A stretch of DNA of 64,000 nt from Nostoc sp. UHCC 0926 (GCF_028623165.1 NZ_CP117768.1:2170001-2234000); one strand, 5' to 3'; positions 38,901 to 47,672 are shown, counted from the first letter of the stretch. Made by a program: numbers and translations. Notes: generated by a model from the sequence alone, not told the origin.

Positions 38901-39157
38901 GTGTATCTAGAAGTGCAGGAACCCTTCAGAAGGATTGGGCTGTTGTAAATTCATTTGAACTCACGGAAGCATTTTCTATTGCGGTAGTTGGACATGAAGG
39001 TTGGAATAACGATCCAGAAGCTAGCGTTCCATACTCTTTAGTTATGAGCTTTGAAGCTATACAAGTTGATATTCCAATTTATACGTCAATTGTCGAGGCT
39101 CAAGTTGAAACAGAGATTCAACCCCCGATAGAAATTCAATCTATTGTAGGTAGCTGA
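35951..39157 (+). CDS. ietS: Subtilisin-like (S8) serine protease, IetS-like, with duplicated N-terminal domain
   Basis: 1068 residues. The catalytic triad is complete: Asp527 (CIIDSGIQ), His565 (NGGHGTSVAG) and Ser801 (GTSFAVPKVS). There is no signal peptide, so it should act in the cytoplasm. Residues about 120-290 and 321-493 are a tandem duplication: both contain EFQKK, a WEI(I/F)D segment, EHW..V..DQIYTVDVG.SC.G and a FPYIF end. A C-terminal beta-rich domain (about 870-1068) follows the protease. Its ATPase partner lies 28 bases upstream. In this family the protease is the probable effector and the ATPase its controller or substrate feeder (inference). The gene is AT-rich in its first half, unlike its neighbours. 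Confidence 0.85.
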   Translation: MVESSQGFPHIDLRLTTEGRAASPPGAFRKNPITLANLGNRQEHGKKLKVSIETLIFDWQDAQEKREEKNKFKVLYPISLILKIDPSYFDADGLRTFGIEVIAELEDGYILGISLDIELSEFQKKIEKFINKERGGNKVAQIWEIIDRSRRSEYILAQDLIEHWYQVEDDQIYTVDVGISCLGSNPLFPNYPTSKPHESDAQFFQRIDIWMKKRQSIYQQWNEIKSTRENQFKAFIQENKGIFLKNSDEDIPKLAQLPDSFSCRIQISGQGLKDLIFNFPYIFEISLYNENSEKSSINNNQIFSQIKEYYTTKFDTEQEISEFQKKLVKLVTENFGNKQITNIWEIFDGTKRPEYILSPELMEHWNKVKDDQIYTVDVGLSCIGNKEQFTDYPVQKIHESNSQFIPRVNNWINQRNLSYEQWDNIKSEIEEQFLDFVQGKEYNGVIIKNIDGHISKYAHIPDCFLCRIKICGKGIKDLVFSFPYIFDVSEPNEFLELIQKENLYDVFSPLFQLEPPEFNAPKVCIIDSGIQERHPLLKAAIDSVNSISWVPGEIDKTADYVNGGHGTSVAGAVLYPRTIPRTESKKCIFWIQNARVLDKKCKLPKQLFPPNLLDEIVGIYQTQAGTRLFNHSINASVPCRTRYMSAWASAIDNLTWQNDILFIVSAGNLPLDGKIGFTRLSVKEHLAANRIYPDYLLDSSCRIADPAQSFQALTVGSIALNSYHVPPYYSIAQKDKPSAFSCCGLGIWETIKPEVVEYGGDLVIDEGLPPNITFPKDVCPELVRSTLNGGPAIGADKVGTSFAVPKVSHIAARLAAELPNESCLLYRALIVQSARWPEWIVGYGGDKLHILRQIGYGLPDVDRALGNAPNRITLMTTGERRIVAKQAHVYQVKLPEKLRSQGESFKIFLEVTLSYKAQPRRTRRNRRKYLSTWLDWECSKKGEDPELFKARVLEEFVAPEDAEKGEGLFKWMLGKQNHHGIIKGVSRSAGTLQKDWAVVNSFELTEAFSIAVVGHEGWNNDPEASVPYSLVMSFEAIQVDIPIYTSIVEAQVETEIQPPIEIQSIVGS

Positions 39158-39362
39158 TGCGATCGCACTTGAAGCGATGGGTGTAGGATTAATTTGGCAA
39201 GGGCGCTATCAAAATCTAGAATTACCCTGGTTGCGCTGGTGGGATAATCAGGGTAATTTGCTACAAACAGGATGGGAGCGATCGCAGCAAGCAGAAGCAC
39301 GAACGGAACACTTGGCTGCTAAACTAAGAGAATTAAATATTAACCCCGATGAGTTAATTTAA
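39153..39362 (+). pseudogene. C-terminal fragment of a Uma2-family nuclease
   Basis: The frame upstream of ATG 39177 is open back into the protease stop region and reads ADAIALEAMGVGLIWQG... then LELPWLRWWDNQGNLLQTGWE and a coiled-coil end QAEARTEHLAAKLRELNI..., which is the standard tail of long Uma2 (DUF820) proteins. The catalytic PD-(D/E)xK domain is missing. The fragment marks the right edge of the AAA/protease insertion. Confidence 0.65.
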
Positions 39363-39719
39363 TTATTTTGGCAACTATCTTTAGATAGATAGGGTTAACA
39401 CTATGCGGTAGATCATCAGAAATCCCTTGCTAGTAATGAAAAAATGCAACTTTCATACCTAAAAATTTACATTGCATCTTTGATTTATTTTGTCAATATG
39501 TAATCTCCGGCACTGCTGAAGAAATCAGCAAGGCCTTCTCTAGACTGAATCTATATTCATGCTTTCAGTGGATGCAGTTATGACTTTGCGGATGCGATTA
39601 TATATGTGTACTCGAGCAATAAATAGTTGCTGTTGTTCAGATAAAAAAATTCAGATTTTATCCGACTCTAGTAACTTTGGTTTTTAGCCAATTGTTTGAT
39701 GTTTTGAGAAGGTAACACA
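39363..39719. other. Intergenic region, no gene found
   Basis: AT-rich leader of the downstream secreted protein. Only short imperfect repeats; a purine-rich GAGAAGG lies about nine bases before the next start. Confidence 0.5.
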
Positions 39720-40124
39720 ATGAATAATATCCTCAAGCGCACACTTCTACCCAGCCTCATGGCTGCAAGTTTAGCTGGTGTCACCCTAGTTCCAGCAAAA
39801 CCAGCTGCGGCTGATGACCAAGTACTAAGAGATGTCGGTATTGGGGCTGTTACCAATGTAGTAACAGGAGCTGTTAGGGGACATGGTAGTGTATTAGGCA
39901 ATGCTGCAAAAGGTGGTGTCACTGGTGCAGCTGTCAATGGTGCAAATGGTCTGAGAAGCCATCACCATCGTCGTAACCGGAATGTTGTTCAAGATGTCGG
40001 AGTCGGTGCAGGGGCTGGCGCATTAACTGGCGCAGTTACTGGTGATGGTAGACATACCGTTGGCAATGCTATTGATGGTGCAGCTGTAGGTGGAGCAATC
40101 CATCTATTAACCAATCACAAATAA
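39720..40124 (+). CDS. Secreted glycine-zipper protein
   Basis: 134 residues. A clear signal peptide (MNNILKRTLLPSLMAASLAG..., cleavage likely near AKPAAA-DD). The mature part holds two similar halves: VLRDVGIGAVTNVVTGAVRG and VVQDVGVGAGAGALTGAVTG, each followed by an xxVGNA segment, separated by a basic HHHRRNR stretch. Gly/Ala-rich helices like these (glycine zippers) occur in outer membrane-linked and pore-forming proteins. Function unknown. Confidence 0.75.
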   Translation: MNNILKRTLLPSLMAASLAGVTLVPAKPAAADDQVLRDVGIGAVTNVVTGAVRGHGSVLGNAAKGGVTGAAVNGANGLRSHHHRRNRNVVQDVGVGAGAGALTGAVTGDGRHTVGNAIDGAAVGGAIHLLTNHK

Positions 40125-40207
40125 TTCCTAAATTCATCAGCCGAAATATTTTCCAACCGTTAACGAACTTATCCCTCCCTAATTCCTCTCCTTTCTAAAA
40201 GGAGCAA

Positions 40208-40248
40208 ACCCAACCTCTCTTCCCTGGTAGGGAAGGGAGGTTGGGGGG
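40208..40248. repeat. Intergenic hairpin repeat
   Basis: CCCAACCT...CTTCCCT pairs with AGGGAAGG...AGGTTGGG around GGT. A common cyanobacterial palindromic repeat; may also end the upstream transcript. Confidence 0.6.
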
Positions 40249-40312
40249 TTAGATTTATATTGAGATAGATGCCACCGTCAATAACGGATGACGTTAGACT
40301 TAATAGTAAACT

Positions 40313-40513
40313 CTAGCCCTTCAACGCCTTTCTAAAGTTTCGACGATAGGATTGATTTGTAATAAACAAAGCTGGCCATAGCAAAGCTAAACCAATGCGA
40401 TTGGTCAGAGTTGGATTAAAATTAGTCCGCCCAAACCCATTCCAAAACTTCCAAACGCCGCCTCCGTAAACTACTATCAAAACAAAAAAAATAAAGTTAC
40501 CCATTCCCATCAA
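40313..40513 (-). CDS. Small membrane protein, 66 aa
   Basis: One strong N-terminal hydrophobic helix (NFIFFVLIVVYGGGVWKFW), a polar loop with an NRIG turn, a second hydrophobic stretch (LALLWPALFI) and a basic end (YRRNFRKALKG). Either of two ATGs (MMGMGNF) could be used. No family recognised, but composition is convincing. Confidence 0.5.
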   Translation of the reverse strand: MMGMGNFIFFVLIVVYGGGVWKFWNGFGRTNFNPTLTNRIGLALLWPALFITNQSYRRNFRKALKG

Positions 40514-40911
40514 CTCCGTTAGTAACTGACAGAATTTAAGTTAAGTTTTACCACACGAGGTAAGCACTTCATAATCAACATTGAGAAAGTATGACAAAAC
40601 TCCTCACTCTCTGACACCTAAGTCAGTTAAACATACATTCTCTTATTCCAGTGTAGATTAGCCTCACGCGTTGCAGCTAGTTATCAGTGGTGGCAAGCTA
40701 GGTCAAAGGACGTAAAAGCTTTATTTCTGGGGTTTTTTGGCGATACATGTTGCTTGTATAACAATCAAGCCTTTAGTTTCTAAGACAGAACAGGGCTGTA
40801 AAATGCCCAACAGAGCAGGATTAGTTCCTTGCTGTAGCTTTAATGAAATATCTTTTGCTATAGATTGCCGCAATCTGCCTGAGAACTCCAAAATTCTGTG
40901 GCACATTATCT
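40514..40911. other. Intergenic region, no gene supported
   Basis: Short frames on both strands look like chance. Nothing further seen. Confidence 0.5.
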
Positions 40912-42456
40912 TTATGCTTCATCTACCCAATAAAGATAATATCGTTCACTATCCACCCAGCCTCTCTTAAAATCTTTGATCGGAACAATCTTCAAATCAT
41001 TGCGGTTGACATTTAGTTTTTTATTTAAAATCAGCAAAATTTTCTTTTGGTCATCTTGATTTTTGAGTAGAGAATTAATTTGGCTTAATATTTCAGTTTC
41101 TTCAACATCTTGACGACCTTTTTTAAATAGGGTAAAGCTTCCCATTTTTTGAAGCTCAGGATAGTAAAACTTTCGATTGAGATAACCCGATAAAGGAGCC
41201 ATATTTGCATCTCGACTGGCAACAATAAACTCATTATCTAACCCAGCTTTTTGAATATATTGAGATATTTCTCGACTGGCAGAAAATGGTACAATTAAAT
41301 CTCTTGAAAAACTATAAATACCTCCTAAAAACTGGACATAAAGAATTAGCATCAAAGCGATATGATGCCATTTTTGAACAAATGTAATTGAATCTGGACG
41401 AATAGAAAACTTATTGAATAAAACTCTAGAGTCTTGATAATAACTTCCCAGCCATAAAGCCGCTATCAGAACTAAATAGAAATGTCCAAAATGCCGAGGC
41501 ATACCTATAAATCTAAAGTATGTAAAAGCAAATATTACACAATTACCTATAATGTAGAAAAAGAAAGGAATTGGCTTTTTAGATAATTTAATCAAGGTTA
41601 AAATTACAAAAAAGAGAGCAATTATCGTACAAACAATTAAATCCAGCCATCTTTTGTGTTGAGGAATAATTAATAAATAACTACCAAATATTCTACCTAT
41701 GCTTTTCAATAAATGACGGATATCTAATTGTATTACCCAACCATTATTTAACCCACCATAAAGATAACTATCTGTTGGAGGAGTAAGAATATAAATGGAT
41801 AAAATAAAAGAAAATATGATAATTAAAATACTTAAAAATAAGTCGTATTTTTGGCTTTGACTAAAATACTGCTGGCGATGTTCACTATTAAAACTGAATT
41901 CAGCTAGCAAAGTCAATAATAAAGAAAATGATACGAGCAAACCATAAGCACTACTATTTGCTAGTAAACCCAATAAAATGGCCAAATAAGCATAAGTTAT
42001 TTTTCTCGATGAAAAAACTGTACAAAAAGCAAAAATAAACAACATACTAAAGGCATAGTTTCGAGAAATTAAAAGATATTCATAAAAAGGAAAGAAACCA
42101 AAGGAAAACAGAAACTTTTGTTGATAGTTAAAAGGGCTATATAGGCAAAAAACAGTAACTGAAACAACAGTAATTGCCAAATGAAAAATTTGCATAATAA
42201 TAGGATCATCCACTATTTTTCTCAGAAGTGCCAGAGAAAAATACCATAAAACAGGATGACCTTCATAATGGATATTTGCAACTAAATCCCCTAAAGATTT
42301 ACTATCTCTGACAATAAGCCAGGGATTTAGTTCATCTCTCCACATCGAATGGTTGAGAATACCTATTAAACCAAAAGTTGAAAAAACAATGATAATAAAC
42401 CAAGGAGAATGAAAAGATAATCTCGAAGTATATTTGAGAATTTTTTCGTTTAACAT
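40912..42456 (-). CDS. Multi-spanning GT-C type membrane glycosyltransferase-like protein
   Basis: 514 residues with about ten hydrophobic helices. The first loop has MWRDELNPWLI, the acidic motif (D-E after the first helix) typical of GT-C enzymes that use lipid-linked sugars outside the membrane. A soluble C-terminal part (about 400-514) follows. Substrate unknown. AT-rich relative to its neighbours; alone in its unit. Confidence 0.7.
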   Translation of the reverse strand: MLNEKILKYTSRLSFHSPWFIIIVFSTFGLIGILNHSMWRDELNPWLIVRDSKSLGDLVANIHYEGHPVLWYFSLALLRKIVDDPIIMQIFHLAITVVSVTVFCLYSPFNYQQKFLFSFGFFPFYEYLLISRNYAFSMLFIFAFCTVFSSRKITYAYLAILLGLLANSSAYGLLVSFSLLLTLLAEFSFNSEHRQQYFSQSQKYDLFLSILIIIFSFILSIYILTPPTDSYLYGGLNNGWVIQLDIRHLLKSIGRIFGSYLLIIPQHKRWLDLIVCTIIALFFVILTLIKLSKKPIPFFFYIIGNCVIFAFTYFRFIGMPRHFGHFYLVLIAALWLGSYYQDSRVLFNKFSIRPDSITFVQKWHHIALMLILYVQFLGGIYSFSRDLIVPFSASREISQYIQKAGLDNEFIVASRDANMAPLSGYLNRKFYYPELQKMGSFTLFKKGRQDVEETEILSQINSLLKNQDDQKKILLILNKKLNVNRNDLKIVPIKDFKRGWVDSERYYLYWVDEA

Positions 42457-42491
42457 TGTTCGTTAAAAATGAAATTTATTTGTATCAAAGT

Positions 42492-42652
42492 TATATAGCA
42501 ATCCTAAATGAGTTGTGAAAACTATCGAACCGCTAACGCCTCTGGTCTGGTAGAGAAGCCACCTTCTCTACCAGACAATACGTGAACGCAAAGCGTCTCG
42601 TAGAGAAGAGAAGAAACAGAGAATTTCATAAATCATTTAGGATTGCTATATA
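42492..42652. repeat. MITE with terminal inverted repeats, copy 1
   Basis: The ends TATATAGCAATCCTAAATGA and TCATTTAGGATTGCTATATA are perfect inverted repeats of 20 bases, extending imperfectly to about 30. Internal sequence repeats CTTCTCTAC...AGAGAAG. The same family appears at 53842-54092. TATA at the ends suggests TA targets, as in IS630/Tc1 elements. Confidence 0.85.
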
Positions 42653-42866
42653 CAGTCGGTTGACCTTGGTTCGGAAAGACGTTTATTTCTACTTGTTAAG
42701 TAGGTAGAGATAATTAAACGTAAAATGTCAACCAGTGAAATCACCTCATTGAGCGGCTTTTACTTTCTGCACTTCTCTACGAGACGCTCTTGCTAGCTTG
42801 CTTCCCCGTAGGGGTACGGCATGGTTCGACTGCGCTCACCAGCCGCTCAGTAACCACCTCTGATTT

Positions 42867-43469
42867 CTACTTATAACTTTCTGGCATACCCACTGGTGAC
42901 AAACCTGCGATCGCTCGTAAGTTTTGGCAACGAATCAACTCAGTAAAATTTAAACCAGAACGCCCTTCAATTTTGGCTACCGCTTCAATTGCAGATAACA
43001 GATGCTGCGCTGCTTCAACTTCTGAATAACCGCGCCGCTGTGCTATCCGAATTGCTGCTGCATCGGCATTTAACTCTGACTCTTGAGATTTGTTAGTATG
43101 CCAGATCCGAAAAGCGGCGATCGCACTTAATCCCCCAGCTACGACTACACCCACCACATCTGACTGTGCTGCTTCCAAAAATCCGCCTAACAGCCCCGCT
43201 AGCAGCACACCTTGATAAATGTCGGCTTTAAACCACTTCACCCCCGTCAACCAGCTAACCATCTGCAACAGCAGCAAGTCTCGTTGCGGCTTTGTCAAGC
43301 GACGCCACAAATCAAAATTAATATATATCGGTCGCGCCTGATTCCAGGGTTGGGGAAAGGAGGCGTCAATCACTTTTGCCTGCTCTGGCTTACTAACGAC
43401 TTTTGTCGTCATCCGACCAGAAGCAGGCATCACATCTAACAAACGGCGAATTTCAACATTTGGCTCCAT
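42867..43469 (-). CDS. DUF3318 family protein (second copy)
   Basis: 200 residues, a paralogue of 6619-7263: LLDVMPASGRM start, INFDLWRRLTKPQRDLLLLQMVSWL in the place of the WHEVARVQ region, two hydrophobic helices (about 95-140), ELNADAAAIRIAQRRGYSEVEAAQHLLSAI matching LNADEKAIALATRFGYS. Here there is no basic tail. Function unknown. Confidence 0.75.
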   Translation of the reverse strand: MEPNVEIRRLLDVMPASGRMTTKVVSKPEQAKVIDASFPQPWNQARPIYINFDLWRRLTKPQRDLLLLQMVSWLTGVKWFKADIYQGVLLAGLLGGFLEAAQSDVVGVVVAGGLSAIAAFRIWHTNKSQESELNADAAAIRIAQRRGYSEVEAAQHLLSAIEAVAKIEGRSGLNFTELIRCQNLRAIAGLSPVGMPESYK

Positions 43470-43740
43470 AAATTTAATTATTAGCCATAATGTGCATGGT
43501 AACTATTTTAGTTATCATTCGTGTTAACCTTTTATTTGTGACATACTTTAGCAGTCTTTAAAAATAGCTGTTCTATTATTGAAAACCTCTACAAATTGCG
43601 ATTTGTGAATAGACCAGACAAAGCCATAAGAATATTGACTAAGCAGTTTGATAGGATGGCGGGATTTTATGGTATGGGTTTGCCCCCAAGTTTAAAACCT
43701 CAAAGTTTTGGATAACCATTGAGACTATACTTGTAAATAC

Positions 43741-44001
43741 ATGGACGTTTTTGCTACCCTCCCGCCTGAATGGACGAATAAGGCAATACATGCCTATAAG
43801 TTTTGCTGTCCTAGCTGCCACTCAAGTAGCCGAGAAGCTGAAAAAGTTTGGCTAAATCGGCGAGCGCCTGTACTTACAGAAGACCGTCGTCGCAAATGGC
43901 AAGAGTTCTACTATTGTCACTGTGGTTCTGTATGGTGGGCTTGGAGTAGCGATCGCCCCCCAATAGATATATCTAATCAGCCAGATTATAATCCCACATA
44001 G
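43741..44001 (+). CDS. Small zinc-ribbon-like conserved protein
   Basis: 86 residues. CCPSCHSSS and YYCHCGSVWWAW give two cysteine knuckles that could bind zinc; VWLNRRAPVLTEDRRRKWQEFY lies between. Typical of small conserved cyanobacterial proteins; function unknown. Confidence 0.6.
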   Translation: MDVFATLPPEWTNKAIHAYKFCCPSCHSSSREAEKVWLNRRAPVLTEDRRRKWQEFYYCHCGSVWWAWSSDRPPIDISNQPDYNPT

Positions 44002-44059
44002 GAAAGTGGATTAAATAACTTATAAAACTCTGCCTGCTTGCTTGAGGAACGAAATCTAA

Positions 44060-44150
44060 TACCAATTCTTTATGAAGCTGCGCTAAATAAAGCTTCGAGA
44101 ATAAAGTCGTAAGAAGTAAGGGAAGCAATGTGTTCTGGTGTAATTGTTTC
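44060..44150 (-). mobile_element. Solitary 91-bp IS630-type end
   Basis: Identical over 91 bases, in inverted orientation, to 45717-45807, the end of the IS630-type remnant. It contains the terminal repeat TACCAATTCTTTATGAAGCTG and the coding end of the transposase. It stops 22 bases from the diguanylate cyclase stop codon. Confidence 0.92.
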
Positions 44151-44172
44151 ACTGACTATATATTACTGTTGA

Positions 44173-45150
44173 TTAAGCCCCCATAAGCTGCTGGCTTTTC
44201 TCCCTAATCTGTTGGTTTTTCTCCATAGCCTGTTGGACTTGCTTCATCATCTGTTGGTTTTTCTTCATAGTCTGCTGCAATTTCTGTTTAGACAGCCATA
44301 ATGACTCTCTTAAGAACGAGTCATCACAGACGAACAGCTTTGCTAGAGAAGCAATCTGCTTTTCTTCTAAATTTTCAGTTTGCTCAGTACTGTACACAAA
44401 GCGATCACGTCCTGCTGCCTTTGCTTGATACAACGCTTTATCCGCCGCCGCAATTATTTCTTGAAAGCTAGTGTAAGATGTAGGAATTACTGTGGCTAAC
44501 CCAGCACTCAAGGTTACATAAGAACTAACTTGTGATTTTTGATGGGGAATTGCCAGTTTCCGCACAGCAAAGCAAATTCTTTGTGCAATGTGAGCAGCAC
44601 CAAGTGTGTCTGTGTTAGACAAAATTACAGCAAATTCTTCCCCACCATAACGGGCAACTAAATCAGCAGGACGTTGAACAATATTGAAGATGACTCTAGC
44701 AATTTCCTTAAGACAACGATCGCCTGCTTGATGACCATAGGTATCGTTGTAGAATTTAAAAAAATCTACATCAACAAGGATGAGGGAGAGGGGCTGTCTT
44801 TCGCGTGCCATGCGCCGCCACTCAATATCAAGATACTCTTCAAATCGTCGGCGGTTAGCAACTTGAGTTAAGAAATCAATAGTAGCTATAGTAACTAATC
44901 GCTGAAATTCTTCATTCTTCGCTTCTAGTTTTTGCTGAAGTTGGCGACGCTCTAGTTGTTGGCTGGCTACCAAAAATTGATAGTCCAAATTGCTTAAGCT
45001 TTCGCCTTGCGCCCAGTTTAAGACCTCTTGCAATGCCTGCCCTTGCAGTAAACATGACTCATCCTGATAACCGGATGCTACCCAAGCATTAAATGTTTGC
45101 AAATAAGGATGGAGATTATCTAACTGCCGAATCATCTCATCTGAAAGCAT
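44173..45150 (-). CDS. Diguanylate cyclase (GGDEF domain), flanked by IS630-type ends
   Basis: 325 residues. A helical N-terminus (1-85) leads into a GGDEF domain (about 86-255) with the active-site GGEEF at 169-173, so it should make cyclic di-GMP from GTP. An inhibitory I-site RxxD (R160-D163) lies five residues before it. After the domain comes an unusual Gln/Met/Lys-rich coiled tail (KLQQTMKKNQQMMKQVQQAM...). No membrane segments. Perfect 91-bp inverted IS630-type ends lie on both sides. Confidence 0.88.
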   Translation of the reverse strand: MLSDEMIRQLDNLHPYLQTFNAWVASGYQDESCLLQGQALQEVLNWAQGESLSNLDYQFLVASQQLERRQLQQKLEAKNEEFQRLVTIATIDFLTQVANRRRFEEYLDIEWRRMARERQPLSLILVDVDFFKFYNDTYGHQAGDRCLKEIARVIFNIVQRPADLVARYGGEEFAVILSNTDTLGAAHIAQRICFAVRKLAIPHQKSQVSSYVTLSAGLATVIPTSYTSFQEIIAAADKALYQAKAAGRDRFVYSTEQTENLEEKQIASLAKLFVCDDSFLRESLWLSKQKLQQTMKKNQQMMKQVQQAMEKNQQIREKSQQLMGA

Positions 45151-45201
45151 AATTATATTAAATATTTACCTGATTGATATTAAGCGCATATTTGCTATTT
45201 A

Positions 45202-45807
45202 TACCAATTCTTTATGAAGCTGGGTGTATTTGGTACAAGTGTGATGGGTCTCAAATTGCAAGTTGAGATTAAACAGAACCGAGAAGAATTGGAAAAAGCT
45301 GTTAAATATGCCGCAGAAGCTAGTAGCAAAGAGCGATTACAAATGCTCTACTGGCTAAAAACTGGTCAAGCTACAAGTAGGCGATCGCGCTTCTGAACGT
45401 TTAAGGCGTGATGAAGCAACAATAACTCGTTGGTTGAAAAAATATAAAGATGGGGATATAGAGGTTTGTTAAAGTTTTTAGAATTGCTGTCTGCGGATCT
45501 CGGCGATGACGTTGCAGTTATTCAGTTTGATCAAGGTTCGTTCCACACCATTAAAACCCGGGAAAAGTCCAGAAAATATTATCCCCATTTTTCAACCACC
45601 TCACTCTCGAGAACTGAACCCAATTGAGAGGTTTTGGGAGTTACTCAAAAGCAAACTTCAAGCTTGAAAATTGCAAAACCTTTACCCAACTACGTCAAAA
45701 GCTAGCTTCTGTCCTAGAAACAATTACACCAGAACACATTGCTTCCCTTACTTCTTACGACTTTATTCTCGAAGCTTTATTTAGCGCAGCTTCATAAAGA
45801 ATTGGTA
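45202..45807 (+). mobile_element. IS630-family element, internally deleted
   Basis: 606 bp bounded by perfect 21-bp terminal inverted repeats (45202-45222 with 45787-45807) and TA at each end. The transposase is in pieces: a helix-turn-helix part (45214-45396, then frameshift to LRRDEATITRWLKKYKDG), a DDE middle fragment (VAVIQFDQGSFHTIK) and the NPIERFWELLKSKLQ signature in another frame. About half of the ~1.1-kb length expected of the family is missing, so it is not autonomous. Confidence 0.88.
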
Positions 45808-45849
45808 TAACTGCATTTTAGACTCTTATCAATCACCATGAGTAACAAA

Positions 45850-45877
45850 CAAAAGCCCACTTGAAAGTGGGCTTTTG
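45850..45877. terminator. Terminator hairpin downstream of the porin gene
   Basis: CAAAAGCCCACTT pairs with AAGTGGGCTTTTG. U-rich flank on the plus side; probably serves the minus-strand porin gene 38 bases away. Confidence 0.7.
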
Positions 45878-45914
45878 CTGACCTAATTCTGAGCTTGGTT
45901 TACCATCACCGATT

Positions 45915-47546
45915 TTAGAAGGTGAAGGTAGTACGTAGAGTGCCTACGTATTCAGTGTCGTTAGCATCGTTATGCTCTGGATTGAAGATTACCAACAAGC
46001 CAGGAGTGACTTGAATATTATCGGAAACCTTTAATTTGTAAAGACCCTCTAAGTGATAAGATGTATCGTCATCTAAGTTAACATTGGCGGCGACATTTTT
46101 TATGCTACCACCCGTAACTCTGGGTGGTTGACCAAAGATAACACCTAAGACGTTGCCTTTTCCACCAAAGTCTCTCAAAGCAAGCGATCCAGCCCAGTAC
46201 CAAATATCTGCATCTGCACCCGCATTAACACCAGTCTGAGCATCGGTAGTTGTATAACCTCCCCAACCACTAATAGCCAACTTAGAGCTAAATTGGAATG
46301 TAGCTTCTACACCGTAGTTGTTGGATTCGGTACGAGTGTTAGCCCCAAAAGGATTGTTAGCAAAAGTACTACCTGTACCTTGGAAAAGGTTGTTGGCAAC
46401 AGTATCACCTTGATAAGTGTGCGCATAGGTTAGACCAATATTAAAAGCTTTGGTGGGTTGGAAAGATAACTGACCAAAGATGGCGTTATCACCATCTAAT
46501 AACCCATTATTCACGGTAGGGTCATTAGCAGTCCTAGCTAGATAAGCACCAGTCAAGCTGATAGGGCCATTAGGATTGAAAGTAACAGTCAAACCAGCGC
46601 CACCTTGACCTTGACGATATATGGGGCTGAAACGTCCAAAGCGAGAGAGAGCACCTCTAGCAGAGCTAGCAAAGTCAGGGTTGAAGGTATTAACGTTTTC
46701 GTATAACTCACCATTAGTAGCATCAACCTTGACACGCACTGCGTCACTAAAGTTGAAAGCATAATTGATTTTATCGATCACAACAGAGTTGTTGTTGTTA
46801 CCGTCAAAGCCCAAGCGGGTCATGTTAGTACCGCTCACACCAGCATTAGAGATGGTGTTGTTAGCATTCAGACGAATTTGCAACTGGTCTTTACCAGTGA
46901 AACTGCTCAACAAGTTCAAACGAACGCGGTCAGAAAAAGTGGTGTTAGAATCTAAGTCTTGAGTCGGATTACCACCAGGAACTGCTCTATTGTTACCAAA
47001 AACATCAGACACGGCGAAAATTGCTTCTCCAACCAACTTGGTAGTAGTGGAGAACTGATTGGCTTCCAACTCAGAAGTGCGAGCTTCTAGTCCATCTACA
47101 CGACCGCGCAGGGTTGCTAGTTCAGCAGAATATTCTTCTTGTAAACGCTGTAAAGTAGCCAGGTCTTGTTTAGTGACCAAATCGGCAGTAGCTGTAGCAA
47201 TCAGTTCGTTAACCCGATCTAAACAGGCATTCAAACCTGCGGCAAATTCATAACGGGTCATAGCCCGGTTCCCACGATAGGTACTGTTGGGATAACCTGC
47301 AATACAGCCGTAGCGCTCAACTAGGGATTGTAAAGCTTGGAATGCCCAATCTGTGGGCTGCACATCCGAAAATTGCGAAACTGATGTTACCTGACTCATG
47401 CTGTTAGAGTCTTGAGCTTCAGATAACTGGGCAACATTTGTTACCTGTTCGTTGACTTCAGCGGCTAAAGCACTATTCGCAACGAAAAATGTAGCAGCGA
47501 CAATAACCGGACTAACCTTAAAAAGATTCCAGAATCGTTTTGTCAT
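45915..47546 (-). CDS. SLH-domain outer membrane porin (OprB / iron-uptake porin type)
   Basis: 543 residues from ATG 47546 (MTKRFWNLFKVSPVIVAATF..., the family's usual start; the longer frame to 47627 is not). Signal peptide to about ANSALAA, then an SLH domain (VQPTDWAFQALQSLVERYGC...RAMTRYEFAAGLNACLDRVN) that ties the protein to peptidoglycan-linked polymer, a short coiled coil (LATLQRLQEEYSAELATLRG), then a long beta-barrel domain ending in aromatic TFTF, the C-terminal signature of outer membrane proteins. Carries solutes across the outer membrane. Confidence 0.9.
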   Translation of the reverse strand: MTKRFWNLFKVSPVIVAATFFVANSALAAEVNEQVTNVAQLSEAQDSNSMSQVTSVSQFSDVQPTDWAFQALQSLVERYGCIAGYPNSTYRGNRAMTRYEFAAGLNACLDRVNELIATATADLVTKQDLATLQRLQEEYSAELATLRGRVDGLEARTSELEANQFSTTTKLVGEAIFAVSDVFGNNRAVPGGNPTQDLDSNTTFSDRVRLNLLSSFTGKDQLQIRLNANNTISNAGVSGTNMTRLGFDGNNNNSVVIDKINYAFNFSDAVRVKVDATNGELYENVNTFNPDFASSARGALSRFGRFSPIYRQGQGGAGLTVTFNPNGPISLTGAYLARTANDPTVNNGLLDGDNAIFGQLSFQPTKAFNIGLTYAHTYQGDTVANNLFQGTGSTFANNPFGANTRTESNNYGVEATFQFSSKLAISGWGGYTTTDAQTGVNAGADADIWYWAGSLALRDFGGKGNVLGVIFGQPPRVTGGSIKNVAANVNLDDDTSYHLEGLYKLKVSDNIQVTPGLLVIFNPEHNDANDTEYVGTLRTTFTF

Positions 47547-47672
47547 GTTTTTTAGCTCACTCACACCTACTAATCCAATCATCGTAAAATGCTTATAACA
47601 CTTTACTTTCAGGAATTTTACACACAATCACAGTCAGGATTATACCTTTAGACTGTGATAAATACAAGTCAT

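Noticed and set aside
40737..40970. 77-residue plus-strand ORF before the GT-C gene end
   Set aside because: Overlaps the GT-C coding end in antisense; composition random, no ribosome site or family resemblance.
44674..44871. 65-residue plus-strand ORF within the diguanylate cyclase gene
   Set aside because: Antisense shadow of the GGDEF domain.
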